A stretch of DNA of 64,000 bases from JADGNZ01 sp035995985. GTDB taxonomy: Bacteria > Acidobacteriota > Thermoanaerobaculia > Gp7-AA8. A model generated the notes under the pieces. The model ran no database searches, was not told the origin of the DNA, and saw only the letters and a list, made by a program, of their open reading frames with translations. The position numbers and the translations under genes are program-made. Of this stretch, positions 43,656-53,226 are shown in pieces; position 1 is the first letter of the stretch, and every line of letters begins with the position of its first letter. The stretch is from positions 10,865 to 74,864 of the forward strand of contig DASYJY010000089.1 of the NCBI GenBank assembly GCA_035995985.1, given 5' to 3'.

Positions 43656-44573
43656 ATGTCGGTTGTGTTGGCGGTTCGGGATGTGGTGAAGACGTTTGGG
43701 GCTGTGCGAGCGGTGGACGGAGTCTCGTTCACCGTCCAGCGCGGCACGATTACGGGGTTGCTCGGCCGGAACGGCGCGGGAAAGACGACGACCATCCGGA
43801 TGATTACCGGCGTCTTCTTTCCTGACGCCGGCTCGATCGAGTGGCTCGGCAGTGATCGTGACGCGCGCGACCGCATCGGCTATCTGCCGGAAGAGCGCGG
43901 GCTCTACCGGCAGATGAAGGTCAAAGAGCATCTGTTGTTTCTTGCCGAGATCAAAGGCAAGCGCGGCAGCTCCGTCGCCTCCGCTGCCGAGCGCTGGCTC
44001 AAACGATTCGAGCTTTGGGACAAGCGTGACGCCAAGGTCGAGGAGTTGTCGAAGGGCAACCAGCAGAAGGTCCAGCTCATCGGAACCTTACTGCACGATC
44101 CGGAGCTCATCATTCTCGATGAGCCGCAGTCAGGACTTGATCCCGTCAACATGCTCCTCGTTCGCAACCTTCTGCGCGAGTTGAAGGAAGAAGGTCGGAC
44201 CATCCTGCTCTCCACGCACATGATGGCCGAGGCGGAGAGGATGGCCGACGAGATCATTTTGGTGCACAAAGGGAAGGTCGTTCTCGCCGGCGCGCTCGAT
44301 GCCGTTCGCGACTCCTTCGGTAAGAACACGTTGCACATCGACTACGAAGGCGACGGCGGATTTCTCGAACAGCTTCCCCAGGTCAAGCGGGCCACGATCG
44401 TTCCAAACGGTGCCGAGATCAGTCTCGCGGACGGAGCCGATCCGCAGCTGATCCTCGAGGCCACCATCGGCAAATTGCGCATCCGGAGGTTCGAGCTGGC
44501 GGCGCCGTCGCTCGAAGAGATCTTCATCGAGCAAGTCGGCGCCGAGACCATGACCATGGAGGCCAATCGATGA
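43656..44573 (+). CDS. ABC transporter ATP-binding protein, NatA-like
   Basis: The protein has 305 residues. Walker A is at 36-44 (LGRNGAGKTT), signature LSKGNQQK at 131-138 (a common variant of LSGGQ in this group), and Walker B LIILDEP at 151-157, with His in STHMM. It pairs with the permease encoded next, with which it shares a four-base overlap. The ATG at 43656 is preferred over TTG 43650 because GGGGAG sits seven bases before it. The NatAB type exports sodium or drugs; the substrate here is unknown. Confidence 0.9.
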   Translation: MSVVLAVRDVVKTFGAVRAVDGVSFTVQRGTITGLLGRNGAGKTTTIRMITGVFFPDAGSIEWLGSDRDARDRIGYLPEERGLYRQMKVKEHLLFLAEIKGKRGSSVASAAERWLKRFELWDKRDAKVEELSKGNQQKVQLIGTLLHDPELIILDEPQSGLDPVNMLLVRNLLRELKEEGRTILLSTHMMAEAERMADEIILVHKGKVVLAGALDAVRDSFGKNTLHIDYEGDGGFLEQLPQVKRATIVPNGAEISLADGADPQLILEATIGKLRIRRFELAAPSLEEIFIEQVGAETMTMEANR

Positions 44574-45892
44574 ACAAGATGTTCGCAGTCATCAAGCGCG
44601 AATACCTGCAGGCCGTGCGAAAAAAGATGTTCATCTTCATGACGATCTTCTTCCCGGTTCTCATGGCCGCGCTGTTCGTTCTGCCGGGACTTCTCATGGC
44701 GCGTGGTCTGGGAGGAAAAAAAGTCGCCGTGGTCGACGGTACAGGCGCGCTGCGCAGCTCATTCACGCGGCACATCGAACCGGAAGCGCCCGATCCGAAG
44801 AAGGCGCTTTCCGGCAAGAGCCGGGGAGAGTTGCCGCAGTCGATTGACATCGAATATGCCGATGCCCACCTCCAGACTCCTTCGGACGGGGTGAAGCCAT
44901 ATCTCGACCGCCTCAATGTTCCTAAGGAAGCGGGGAATCGGCTCGACGCCGTCCTGACGATTCCGGCGAATGCGTTCGAAGGCAACGACGCGAAGATGAC
45001 CTACTACAGCCGCTCGTCGGCGGATGTAATCTCGCAGGACAGGCTCGCGTCGATTGCGAACCGGGCCATTCAGAAGCAGCGCCTGGCGGCGCGTGGGATT
45101 GCTGCGGAGGCAGTTGATACCTTGACTCGCGAAGTTCCAACGGAGGGCGTGCAGCTCTCGAAGAGCGGCGAGCAGAAGACAGGCAGCGAATTCAACTTCA
45201 TCATTGGAATGATTTTCGCCGGCCTCCTGATCATCCCCTCGTTCATCTACGGACTGGAAACGATGCGCGGAATCGTCCAGGAGAAGAGCGAGCGCATCGT
45301 GGAAGTGCTCATCTCCTCGATGTCTCCGCGAGAGCTGCTGACCGGCAAGATTCTCGGTGTGGCCGCAGTCGGCCTGACCCAGATTACAGCCTGGCTGACC
45401 ATCATCGCCGCCGGCGGAGCCTTCGCCGCTGCGAGCGCCAAAGTCGCCGGCTTCAATGTTTCGCAGTTTCTCCGGCCCATGGTCTTCATTTACTTCGCGC
45501 TCTTCTTCATCCTCGGCTATCTGACCTTTGTCTGTATCTACGCCATCGCCGGAGCGGCGTGCAACACGGATAAGGAAGCGCAGCAACTCGTCGCTCCCGT
45601 CCAGATGATCATGATGGTGCCGTGGTTTGTGATGTTTCCGATCATCACCAATCCCGATTCCACAATGGCCGTGACGCTTTCGATGATGCCGGTCTACGGA
45701 CCGCTGACGATGTTCGCCCGGACACTCGTCTCGGAGCCGCCGGTCTGGCACGTGTTGCTCTCGATCGCTGTCTCCATCGTCACCATCGCTGTCTTCTTCT
45801 ACGTCACCGCGAAGATCTTTCGCGTCGGCATCCTCTCGTACGGAAAGCGGCCGACCATTCCCGAACTGTGGCGCTGGCTCAAAGTGGCCTGA
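44570..45892 (+). CDS. ABC-2 type permease, NatB-like
   Basis: The protein has 440 residues: an N-terminal helix (about 17-42), a long outer domain of about 160 residues, and then five or six helices. EKSERIVEVLISSMSPRELLTGKILG is the conserved coupling segment of NatB/YhaP-type permeases (shown here only as EVLISSMSPRELL). It forms an exporter with the ATPase gene upstream. It precedes the acyl-CoA synthetase gene by about 50 bases, which gives no clue to its substrate. Confidence 0.88.
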   Translation: MNKMFAVIKREYLQAVRKKMFIFMTIFFPVLMAALFVLPGLLMARGLGGKKVAVVDGTGALRSSFTRHIEPEAPDPKKALSGKSRGELPQSIDIEYADAHLQTPSDGVKPYLDRLNVPKEAGNRLDAVLTIPANAFEGNDAKMTYYSRSSADVISQDRLASIANRAIQKQRLAARGIAAEAVDTLTREVPTEGVQLSKSGEQKTGSEFNFIIGMIFAGLLIIPSFIYGLETMRGIVQEKSERIVEVLISSMSPRELLTGKILGVAAVGLTQITAWLTIIAAGGAFAAASAKVAGFNVSQFLRPMVFIYFALFFILGYLTFVCIYAIAGAACNTDKEAQQLVAPVQMIMMVPWFVMFPIITNPDSTMAVTLSMMPVYGPLTMFARTLVSEPPVWHVLLSIAVSIVTIAVFFYVTAKIFRVGILSYGKRPTIPELWRWLKVA

Positions 45893-45943
45893 CGCATCAA
45901 GTATGATCCGCGCCTAATCCACACAACACAGGGGGCTGCGCGG

Positions 45944-47767
45944 ATGGAGATCAAGACTCTCAACGACATCTACACCGTCACCTGCTCGCTGGATCGTCCG
46001 GCGGCGCTCAAATACAAACGGGATGGAAAGTGGGTCGACACCAGCGTCGACGAATTCCGCGACACCGTCCGCTACCTCGCCACCGGTTTACGCCTCCTCG
46101 GACTCAAAGCCGGCGACCGCGTAGCCATCCTTTCCGAAAACCGGCCGGAGTGGGCGATGGCCGACTTCGCCATCCTCGCCAGCGCCGCCGTCACCGTTCC
46201 TGTCTACCCGACGCTTCTCGGCTGGCAGATCGAGTACATCCTGAATGATTCAAGTTCCGTCGCAGTGATCTGCTCGAACGAAGAGCAGATGAAGAAGGTT
46301 GCCGGCATCCGCGATCACTGCCCGCACATTCACAACGTCATCGTCTGCGATCCGCCGCCGAAACTGCCGGCAGGCGCTCGCAGTTTTGCCGATGTCGTCG
46401 ATAGCGGACGGAAGGCCGATGACGCCGCCGCGCAGACCTGGTTCGACGACACGCGCGCCCGGCCGAAGCCCGATGATCTGGCCACGCTCGTCTACACCTC
46501 GGGAACGACCGGGAATCCGAAGGGCGCGATGCTCACGCATGGCAACATCACCAGCAACGTTCTCGCGACAGCGAATGTGCTTCCGATTGGCAAAGGGATG
46601 GTCGGCCTCTCCATCCTGCCGCTTTCACACATCCTCGAGCGGATGGGCGACTACACCTACTTCTACCGCGGCTGCACCATCGCGTACGCCGAGAGCGTCG
46701 TGAAAGTCAGCGACAACCTGCGCGAGATCAGGCCGGAGCTCTTCGCCGCCGTGCCGCGGCTGTTCGAGAAGATGCGCACCGCAATCCTCGACAACGTCGC
46801 CGTGCAGCCGGCGTCGAAGCAGAAGATCTTCAAATGGGCGCTCGGCATCGCCGAACAACGGCTGCCGTATCGCGTCTCGCGCAAATCGATGCCGTTCGGT
46901 TTGAGCATGAAATCGTTCATTGCCGACAAACTCGTCTTCAGCAAAATCCTGGCGCGGCTCGGCGGACGCGTGAAGATGGTCCTCTCCGGCGGCGCGCCCC
47001 TCTCCGCCGAGCTGGCCGCATTCTTCATCGGCGCGGGGCTCGACATCTACGAAGGCTACGGCCTCACCGAGACCTCGCCGGTCATCGCCGTCAACACGCC
47101 CGAGTGGCGCCGCGTCGGAACGGTCGGCCGGATCATCCCCGGTGTCGAAGTGCGGATTGCCGAAGATGGCGAGATTTTGAGCAGAGGCCCGCACATTATG
47201 AAGGGGTATTGGAACAACGATGACGCCACGAAGCAGGCCATCGACGACGACGGCTGGTTCCACACCGGGGACATCGGCGAGATCGACAAGGACGGCTTCC
47301 TCAAGATCACCGACCGCAAGAAAGACATCATCATCAACGCCTACGGCAAGAACATCGCCCCGCAGCCGCTGGAAGCACTCCTGAAAAGCTCGCCGTACAT
47401 CGGCACGCCGGTGCTCATCGGCGATCGCCGCAAGTACCTGGTGGCGCTGCTCGTCCCGAATTTCGACAAGCTCGAGCGCGATGCCTCGGCCATGGGCGTG
47501 CAGTTTGCGAATCGCGACGAATTGATCGGCAACGAGAAAGTCCGGCAGATTTACCAGACCGAGATCGACCGCTTCAACACGAACCTCGACCGGCAGGAAA
47601 AGATCCGCCGTTTCGCCCTTTTGCCGCGCGATTTCAGTATCGACGAGGACGAGATCACCCCGTCGCTCAAGGTGAAGCGGAAGATGATCGACAAGAAATA
47701 CAAAGAGAGCATCGACCTCATGTACATCGACGAAGACGCCGATGAGCGCGAAGGAAAACGGGCCTGA
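45944..47767 (+). CDS. long-chain fatty acid-CoA ligase
   Basis: The adenylate-forming enzyme has 607 residues. The ATP/AMP motif YTSGTTGNPKG is at about 184-194, then GYGLTETSP, the motif TGDIGEID and the KDIIINAYGKNIAP C-terminal hinge. The length and sequence match FadD15-type enzymes, which activate long-chain fatty acids using ATP and CoA at the inner membrane face. It is followed after only three bases by the FadJ-type gene, so the pair probably forms a beta-oxidation unit. Confidence 0.92.
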   Translation: MEIKTLNDIYTVTCSLDRPAALKYKRDGKWVDTSVDEFRDTVRYLATGLRLLGLKAGDRVAILSENRPEWAMADFAILASAAVTVPVYPTLLGWQIEYILNDSSSVAVICSNEEQMKKVAGIRDHCPHIHNVIVCDPPPKLPAGARSFADVVDSGRKADDAAAQTWFDDTRARPKPDDLATLVYTSGTTGNPKGAMLTHGNITSNVLATANVLPIGKGMVGLSILPLSHILERMGDYTYFYRGCTIAYAESVVKVSDNLREIRPELFAAVPRLFEKMRTAILDNVAVQPASKQKIFKWALGIAEQRLPYRVSRKSMPFGLSMKSFIADKLVFSKILARLGGRVKMVLSGGAPLSAELAAFFIGAGLDIYEGYGLTETSPVIAVNTPEWRRVGTVGRIIPGVEVRIAEDGEILSRGPHIMKGYWNNDDATKQAIDDDGWFHTGDIGEIDKDGFLKITDRKKDIIINAYGKNIAPQPLEALLKSSPYIGTPVLIGDRRKYLVALLVPNFDKLERDASAMGVQFANRDELIGNEKVRQIYQTEIDRFNTNLDRQEKIRRFALLPRDFSIDEDEITPSLKVKRKMIDKKYKESIDLMYIDEDADEREGKRA

Positions 47768-47770
47768 TCA

Positions 47771-49906
47771 ATGACCAGCGTGGCGGAAACTCCATCCCGA
47801 ATCGGCTCCGCGTTCCGCATCGAACGCGACGAAGATCTCGCCATCGTCTGGTTCGATCTCCCCGGCGAGAAGGTCAATAAATTCTCGACCGCGGTGATGT
47901 CCGAGTTCGCCGCCGTCGTCGACGAGCTCGAAAACGATCGCGATATCAAGCGCGTCATCGTCGCCTCCGGCAAGCCAGCCATCTTCATCGCCGGCGCTGA
48001 CGTCACCGAGTTTTCGAAAGCGACGTCGGCGGACCAGGCCGCTGAGTACACCCGCTTCGGCCAGCAAACTATTCACCGCTTCTCAAAACTGCCGCAGGTG
48101 ACTGTCGCCGCGATCAACGGCGCCGCGCTCGGCGGCGGATGCGAGCTGGCCATCACCTGCGACTACCGCGTCATGTCCGACAGCCCGCGTGCGCAGATCG
48201 GATTGCCGGAAACGAAGCTCGGCATCTTCCCCGCGTGGGGCGGCACCACCAGATTGCCGCGCCTGATCGGACTCCCCGCCGCGCTCGACATCATCCTCAA
48301 CGGCAAGACCCTGGACGGAAAACGCGCCAAGCGGATGGGGCTCGTCGACGAAGTTGTTCCCGCCGCGATCCTGCTCGACATCGCCAAAGAATTCTCGACG
48401 AAACCCAAGCGCCGCGTCGGCGGGCGCACGAAGTTCTATGTCGAAGGCAATCCGATCGCGCGCCGCGTAATCTTCAGCAAAGCGCGCAAAGCGGTCATGG
48501 CGCAAACGCACGGCCACTATCCCGCGCCGCTGGCGGCCATCGACGTCATGGAGTACGGCATGTCCGCCGGCGTCGAGCGCGGCCTCGCGCGCGAAGTCGA
48601 AGCCGTCGTGCCGCTCATCGTGGGACCGCAGGCCGAAGTCGCGCAGAATCTCATCCGGCTTTTCTTCATGATGGAAGAGTCGAAGAAAGAGCGGATCGCC
48701 GCGACTCCGGTCGAAGTGCGCGACGCCGGCGCGCTCGGCGCAGGCATCATGGGCGGCGGCATCGCCCAGCTCATCGCCGACAAGACCGACGCCTCGGTTC
48801 GCATGCGCGACATCAACTGGAAAGCGATCGCCGGCGGCATGAAAGCGGCCGCGAAAATCTGGAAGAAGAAAGTCGAGCGCCGCCGCATGACCCGAGGGGA
48901 GATGCAGCGGAAACTGGCGCGCATCACCTCCACGACGGACTGGACCGGCTTCGAGCGCTGCCAGGTGGTCGTCGAAGCCGTCGTCGAAAACGTCGACGTC
49001 AAGCGCCAGGTGCTCAGCGAATTCGAAGCGATCGCTGGACCGAACGCGATCTTCGCCACGAACACTTCGACGATTCCCATCACCGACATTGCCGCGCAGG
49101 CCAAACGTCCCGAGAACGTCGCCGGCATGCACTTCTTCAATCCCGTCGACCGCATGCCGCTCGTCGAAGTCATCCGAGGCGCGAGGACGTCCGACGTAGC
49201 GATGGTCACCGTCGCCAACTTCGCCCGGAAGCTCGGCAAGACCGTCGTCTACTGCAACGACGGGCCCGGCTTCGTCGTCAACCGAATCCTCGGGCCGTAC
49301 ATGAACGAGTCGGGCTTCCTGCTCGAAGAAGGCAATTCGATTGAATCGCTCGACAAAGCGATGATCGATTTCGGGATGCCGATGGGACCGATGGCGCTCC
49401 TCGACGAAGTCGGCATCGACGTCGCCGCGAAAGTGGCCAAGATCCTCGGCGGCGCGTTCGGCGACCGCATGGAACCGTCGCACGTCGTTGAGACGCTTTA
49501 CGCCGACGGCCGCTACGGCAAGAAAAACGGCAAGGGCCTGTACGTCTACGAAGGTGGTAAGCGCCAGGGTCCCGATCCCTCGGTCTACAAACTGCTGAAC
49601 ATCCGTTCAACGCATCCCGCTGACCCCACCGCAGTCGTCGAGCGGATGATTTTCGCGATGGTCAATGAAGCGGCCATGATCCTCGACGAAAAAATCGTGG
49701 CCTCGCCCGCGGAGCTCGATCTGGCCATGATCATGGGCACCGGCTTCCCACCATTCCGCGGAGGCCTGCTGCGCTACGCCGACAAACTCGGTCTGCCATA
49801 CATCCTGGCGCGGCTCGACGATCTGTTCCAGAAGCACGGCAAACGCTTCCTCGCCACCGCCGCGCTGCGCAAACTCGCCGAACGTGACGGGAAGTTCTAT
49901 CGATGA
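47771..49906 (+). CDS. fadJ: bifunctional enoyl-CoA hydratase / 3-hydroxyacyl-CoA dehydrogenase (FadJ/FadB type)
   Basis: The protein has 711 residues. The hydratase domain (1-200) has the oxyanion segment NGAALGGGCELAI and the PETKLGIFPAWGGT loop carrying the catalytic Glu. The dehydrogenase begins near 320 with GAGIMGGGIAQ and includes the catalytic His in AGMHFFNP. The C-terminal helical domain follows. It catalyses two steps of beta-oxidation. No thiolase gene adjoins it; that partner must be elsewhere. The upstream neighbour is the acyl-CoA ligase. Confidence 0.92.
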   Translation: MTSVAETPSRIGSAFRIERDEDLAIVWFDLPGEKVNKFSTAVMSEFAAVVDELENDRDIKRVIVASGKPAIFIAGADVTEFSKATSADQAAEYTRFGQQTIHRFSKLPQVTVAAINGAALGGGCELAITCDYRVMSDSPRAQIGLPETKLGIFPAWGGTTRLPRLIGLPAALDIILNGKTLDGKRAKRMGLVDEVVPAAILLDIAKEFSTKPKRRVGGRTKFYVEGNPIARRVIFSKARKAVMAQTHGHYPAPLAAIDVMEYGMSAGVERGLAREVEAVVPLIVGPQAEVAQNLIRLFFMMEESKKERIAATPVEVRDAGALGAGIMGGGIAQLIADKTDASVRMRDINWKAIAGGMKAAAKIWKKKVERRRMTRGEMQRKLARITSTTDWTGFERCQVVVEAVVENVDVKRQVLSEFEAIAGPNAIFATNTSTIPITDIAAQAKRPENVAGMHFFNPVDRMPLVEVIRGARTSDVAMVTVANFARKLGKTVVYCNDGPGFVVNRILGPYMNESGFLLEEGNSIESLDKAMIDFGMPMGPMALLDEVGIDVAAKVAKILGGAFGDRMEPSHVVETLYADGRYGKKNGKGLYVYEGGKRQGPDPSVYKLLNIRSTHPADPTAVVERMIFAMVNEAAMILDEKIVASPAELDLAMIMGTGFPPFRGGLLRYADKLGLPYILARLDDLFQKHGKRFLATAALRKLAERDGKFYR

Positions 49907-49952
49907 CTCGACACGTTGAACGTGAGAATTAGGCCTTCCAGGGAAGGTATCC

Positions 49953-50741
49953 ATGCTCGCGTTCGAGGCAGAAGTCGCACAGATTTATGACGACATCAGC
50001 GCGAATTATGGCGAAACGATCGACCAATTCCAAAGTCTGCCCGCCGCCAATCAGTATCGAAAGCTCTATGAATTAGCGGAAACCTACGTCGCGCCCGGCT
50101 CGGCCGTGCTCGACTGGGGTTGCGGACGCGGTCATTTCTCGTACTACCTGCTCAAACGAGGTTACCGGGTTACGGCGTACTCCCTGGAAGACCCTCCGCA
50201 CGTCTTCACGACGTTGACTGCAGAAGAACGCAGCCGGCTCACAGTCATCCGCGGCGACGCTCCGGTTCTTCTACCCTTTCCTGCGAATTCGTTTGACGCG
50301 GCTTTCAGCGTCGGTGTTCTTGAGCATGTTCGAGAAGTCGGCGGCACAGAGTCGGAGAGTTTGAAGGAGCTGCGAAGGGTATTGTCGTCCGCGGGAACAG
50401 TGATCGCGTATCACATCCCGAACCGGCTCAGTTACATTGAGGCTCTGGCGCGCATTACGTATGGCCGCCGGTATCGCCATGTGACGGAGAGCGTCAAATT
50501 TCACAAATACCGTTTCGGCGCCTCCGACCTCACCGCTCTTGTGGAAGGCGCCGGGTTTCGAATGGCCGAATTCGGGCGCTACGGTTTTCTGCCTCGCAAT
50601 TCATTCAATCGACTGCCGGCCGCTCTGCGTTCCCGCCGGCGGCTGACTTCGGCCGTCAATATTGCCGATCATTTTCTGGAGCGTCTCTTCGCACCTGTAG
50701 TTCAGAACTTCTATTTCGTTGCTCGGGCGAAGGAAGCGTGA
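49953..50741 (+). CDS. class I SAM-dependent methyltransferase
   Basis: The protein has 262 residues. The SAM motif VLDWGCGRGHFS is at about 51-62, followed by DAAFSVGVLEHVREV, the usual post-motif acidic strand. The rest resembles small-molecule or lipid methyltransferases. It overlaps the glycosyltransferase gene by four bases, so a glycan or lipid substrate is likely. AGGGAAGG precedes the ATG with normal spacing. Confidence 0.85.
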   Translation: MLAFEAEVAQIYDDISANYGETIDQFQSLPAANQYRKLYELAETYVAPGSAVLDWGCGRGHFSYYLLKRGYRVTAYSLEDPPHVFTTLTAEERSRLTVIRGDAPVLLPFPANSFDAAFSVGVLEHVREVGGTESESLKELRRVLSSAGTVIAYHIPNRLSYIEALARITYGRRYRHVTESVKFHKYRFGASDLTALVEGAGFRMAEFGRYGFLPRNSFNRLPAALRSRRRLTSAVNIADHFLERLFAPVVQNFYFVARAKEA

Positions 50742-52510
50742 TGGATTTTACCCAACCACCTTCTTCGCTGACGCCGTATCAGCGCCTTTTATTTTGGCTT
50801 CTCGCATTGTTTTGTGCGGGAACGCGGTTTCTTGCGATGGCGCGAACTCTCTGGGATTGGGATGAGGCGCTTTTGTGCCTCGGGATGCGTTCTTATGACG
50901 TAACCCTTCACCATCCCCATCCGCCTGGCTTCCCCGTCTACATCGCTCTCGGCAGAATTGTGCAGACCGTCATTCCGAATGAGTTTCGCGCTCTTCAGGC
51001 GGTCAATCTCGCTGCGGGGATGCTCGTCTTTCCGGCGATCTTTTTGCTAGCGCGCGAATTACGGCTCCCGTTCGTCACTGCGACGATCGCCGGTGCGCTC
51101 TGCGCCTTTTTTCCGAATGTCTGGTTCTTCGGCGGTGGTGCGTTCAGCGACGTTCCATCCCTCGTGCTGGTCGTTTTCGCAGTGGCGTTTCTCTTCCGCG
51201 GATGCCGCGATGCGAACGCGTATCTGATCGGGGCGGCGCTGCTGGCGCTTGCGGCCGGAATTCGTCCGCAGAACTTTCTGGTAGGGCTCGCGCCCGGCCT
51301 GCTGGCGACCACGTATCGCGCTCGCGCCGCTTGGCGGGACGTCGTCTTTGCCGCGCTGGTCGGCACGACCATTGTCGTGGTCGCGTTCGGAGGCGCGATC
51401 GCGGCGACCGGCGGACCAAAGCCGTACTTCGCCTCGGCCAAAGAGCACGGCCAGTACATCACCCGCGTCGACTCCTTCCGCAGCCCTTCCCGCCCGCCGT
51501 TGTGGCGCCTCTTCGATCGTTTCTTCATCAAGCAATACCAGTCGATCGCCCTCGGCTTCATCACCTCGATCCCGGTTTTCGTTTCCATCGGCGGCGCCAT
51601 CGCCTCGCGTGACCGCGCCATCGGGTGGCTCGCGCTCAGCTTCGGGCCGTTTGCGGTTTTCGCCTGGATGATGCTCGACCGCTACAGCATCAACCGCTTC
51701 TCCCTCGGATACTGCCCGCTGTTCGCGATCCTGGCCGCCGACGGCATCCGCCGGCTCACGCGCGCCTGGCCGCGAGTCGAGGCATTCGCCGGCGCAACCC
51801 TCATCGCATCGTTCTTCGTCTGGACGCTGCCCGCTCTGGCCGTGGTCCGCAACACCAAGCCTCCCTCGGTGCTCGCCGTCGAAGCCGTGGCGCAGCACCT
51901 CGATCGCCGCACCGACGAGCTGTTCGTCGCGGGCGACATCGACCCCTTCCTCCTGTATCTCTTGCCGCGCTATCCGTACGTGCACGTGCTCGACAAGCGC
52001 GCCATGCCGCTGTCGATCGGCAGCCGCAGGCCGTGGGTGCTCGCCGAGGCCGGGGCGAAGGATCGAGGAGCCTTGGTGTTTCATCGCGAGCGCGGACACC
52101 TCTGGAACATCGCCCGGCGCCATTACTTTGACGCGGAGGTCATCCCGGTGCCGACTCCTCCGCAATTTCTCGCCGGCTGGTATCCGGCTGTGCGCGAGAC
52201 GCCGTTCGAAATGCGAGCGATGACCGGTCACTCCGTGACGCGGCTCCCTCAGTCGCGCGGCGAGACGATCCTGCGGATTCAATTTCGCGTGCCCGACGCG
52301 TTGGTCGCGGCGCACGCCACGATTACCATCGCGCTGAACGGCCGCGTCATCGATCGTTTCGCAGCCGTTGATGAGGATGATCGCGACTACCAAGTCACGC
52401 CCGCCGCGAACGCGAAGGCCAATGTGCTGGAAATGTCGATCGATCGAACGATTCACGAACCGCGCGAGTTGGGGATGACGATTCGCGGCCTGTCGTTTGG
52501 ACCGGGTTGA
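50738..52510 (+). CDS. GT-C type membrane glycosyltransferase (ArnT/PMT-like)
   Basis: The protein has 590 residues with about eleven helices in the first 400, then a soluble beta-rich part. The acidic motif LWDWDEALLCLG in the first outer loop is typical of ArnT/GT39-type enzymes that use polyprenyl-phosphate sugars. Its acceptor is unknown. It is coupled to the methyltransferase upstream and followed by the DUF5990 gene, where the ATG lies two bases beyond its stop. Confidence 0.8.
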   Translation: MMDFTQPPSSLTPYQRLLFWLLALFCAGTRFLAMARTLWDWDEALLCLGMRSYDVTLHHPHPPGFPVYIALGRIVQTVIPNEFRALQAVNLAAGMLVFPAIFLLARELRLPFVTATIAGALCAFFPNVWFFGGGAFSDVPSLVLVVFAVAFLFRGCRDANAYLIGAALLALAAGIRPQNFLVGLAPGLLATTYRARAAWRDVVFAALVGTTIVVVAFGGAIAATGGPKPYFASAKEHGQYITRVDSFRSPSRPPLWRLFDRFFIKQYQSIALGFITSIPVFVSIGGAIASRDRAIGWLALSFGPFAVFAWMMLDRYSINRFSLGYCPLFAILAADGIRRLTRAWPRVEAFAGATLIASFFVWTLPALAVVRNTKPPSVLAVEAVAQHLDRRTDELFVAGDIDPFLLYLLPRYPYVHVLDKRAMPLSIGSRRPWVLAEAGAKDRGALVFHRERGHLWNIARRHYFDAEVIPVPTPPQFLAGWYPAVRETPFEMRAMTGHSVTRLPQSRGETILRIQFRVPDALVAAHATITIALNGRVIDRFAAVDEDDRDYQVTPAANAKANVLEMSIDRTIHEPRELGMTIRGLSFGPG

Positions 52511-52511
52511 T

Positions 52512-52898
52512 ATGACTGATCAAGACGTCTTCCTCCGAATCATTGTCGAGAATCCACCGGTTCGCTTTGCCGTGCAACGCGGAAAGGACGAATTGCTCGA
52601 AGCAACTTCGGCGAGTGCGAAGCAACAGGTCTTTGAGTTTCCGTCCGCGCCCGCGACGACGGGTGGCGCTCCGAATTTTCTCGGCCCGTTCGCGCAAGGT
52701 CCCGTTGGCGGCCGGTTCGTTTACGTGAACTCCGAGGGCCGCCGCGCGAAGGTTCCCCTGGGCGGCATCACGTGGAGTGTCATCAGAGACGCTGCGGGTT
52801 CCGTGATCGAGGCGCGCATCTCCGGAACGGCGCGCGACGGAGGACCCGCCTGCGCGACCGTGCCGTTGCTCGGCGGAGGCTGGAAACTCGCTCAGTAG
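52512..52898 (+). CDS. DUF5990 family protein
   Basis: The protein has 128 residues and no signal peptide. The segment NFLGPFAQGPVGGRFVYVNS, the RRAKVPLGGITW strand and the GPACATVPLLGGGW end match the DUF5990 family, whose function is unknown. A TTG at 52497 would lengthen it by five residues but overlap the upstream gene; ATG 52512 is used. It ends just past the stop codon of the convergent YXWGXW gene, overlapping it by seven bases. Confidence 0.75.
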   Translation: MTDQDVFLRIIVENPPVRFAVQRGKDELLEATSASAKQQVFEFPSAPATTGGAPNFLGPFAQGPVGGRFVYVNSEGRRAKVPLGGITWSVIRDAAGSVIEARISGTARDGGPACATVPLLGGGWKLAQ

Positions 52899-53104
52899 CG
52901 CCAGTAACCGTCCACCCACACGCGGCGGAATTGGCGGCGCTCCCAGTGCGGCGCGATCCAGACGGCACCCGCGCGTGGTGCCGCAACCCAGCGGCCTTCG
53001 ACGAGCACGAGACCCGGCCGCGGCGGACGGGCGACGACAGTGGTGGTGCACGCGGCGGTCATCAGGCTGGCCGCGATGATCGATGCTGAGACGAGTCGTT
53101 TCAT
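52892..53104 (-). CDS. small YXWGXW-type repeat lipoprotein
   Basis: The product has 70 residues. Lipobox MTAAC (Cys19) is followed by a mature part of about 50 residues with repeated aromatic motifs (GRWV, PHWERR, GYWRY) of the YXWGXW family, which is common in secreted proteins but lacks a known role. GAAGGAG lies 5' of the ATG. It is the last gene of the minus-strand run of secreted proteins, but a terminator separates it from the next gene upstream. Confidence 0.75.
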   Translation of the reverse strand: MKRLVSASIIAASLMTAACTTTVVARPPRPGLVLVEGRWVAAPRAGAVWIAPHWERRQFRRVWVDGYWRY

Positions 53105-53169
53105 GGCGTGTAGCTCCTTCTCCGATCAGACGAAGAAGTCCGTCAACTTGTTGACGATCGGCGAGCAAA

Positions 53170-53199
53170 TAAAAACGCGCCTGCTCGCACCGGCGCGTT
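53170..53199 (-). terminator. rho-independent terminator downstream of the DUF4142 gene
   Basis: On the minus strand AACGCGCC pairs with GGCGCGTT across a ten-base loop and is followed at once by TTTTT (plus-strand AAAAA at 53171-53175). It lies 28 bases after the stop of the gene at 53227 and before the YXWGXW gene. Confidence 0.75.
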
Positions 53200-53226
53200 C
53201 GTAAACATCGGTCGAAAACGAAACGT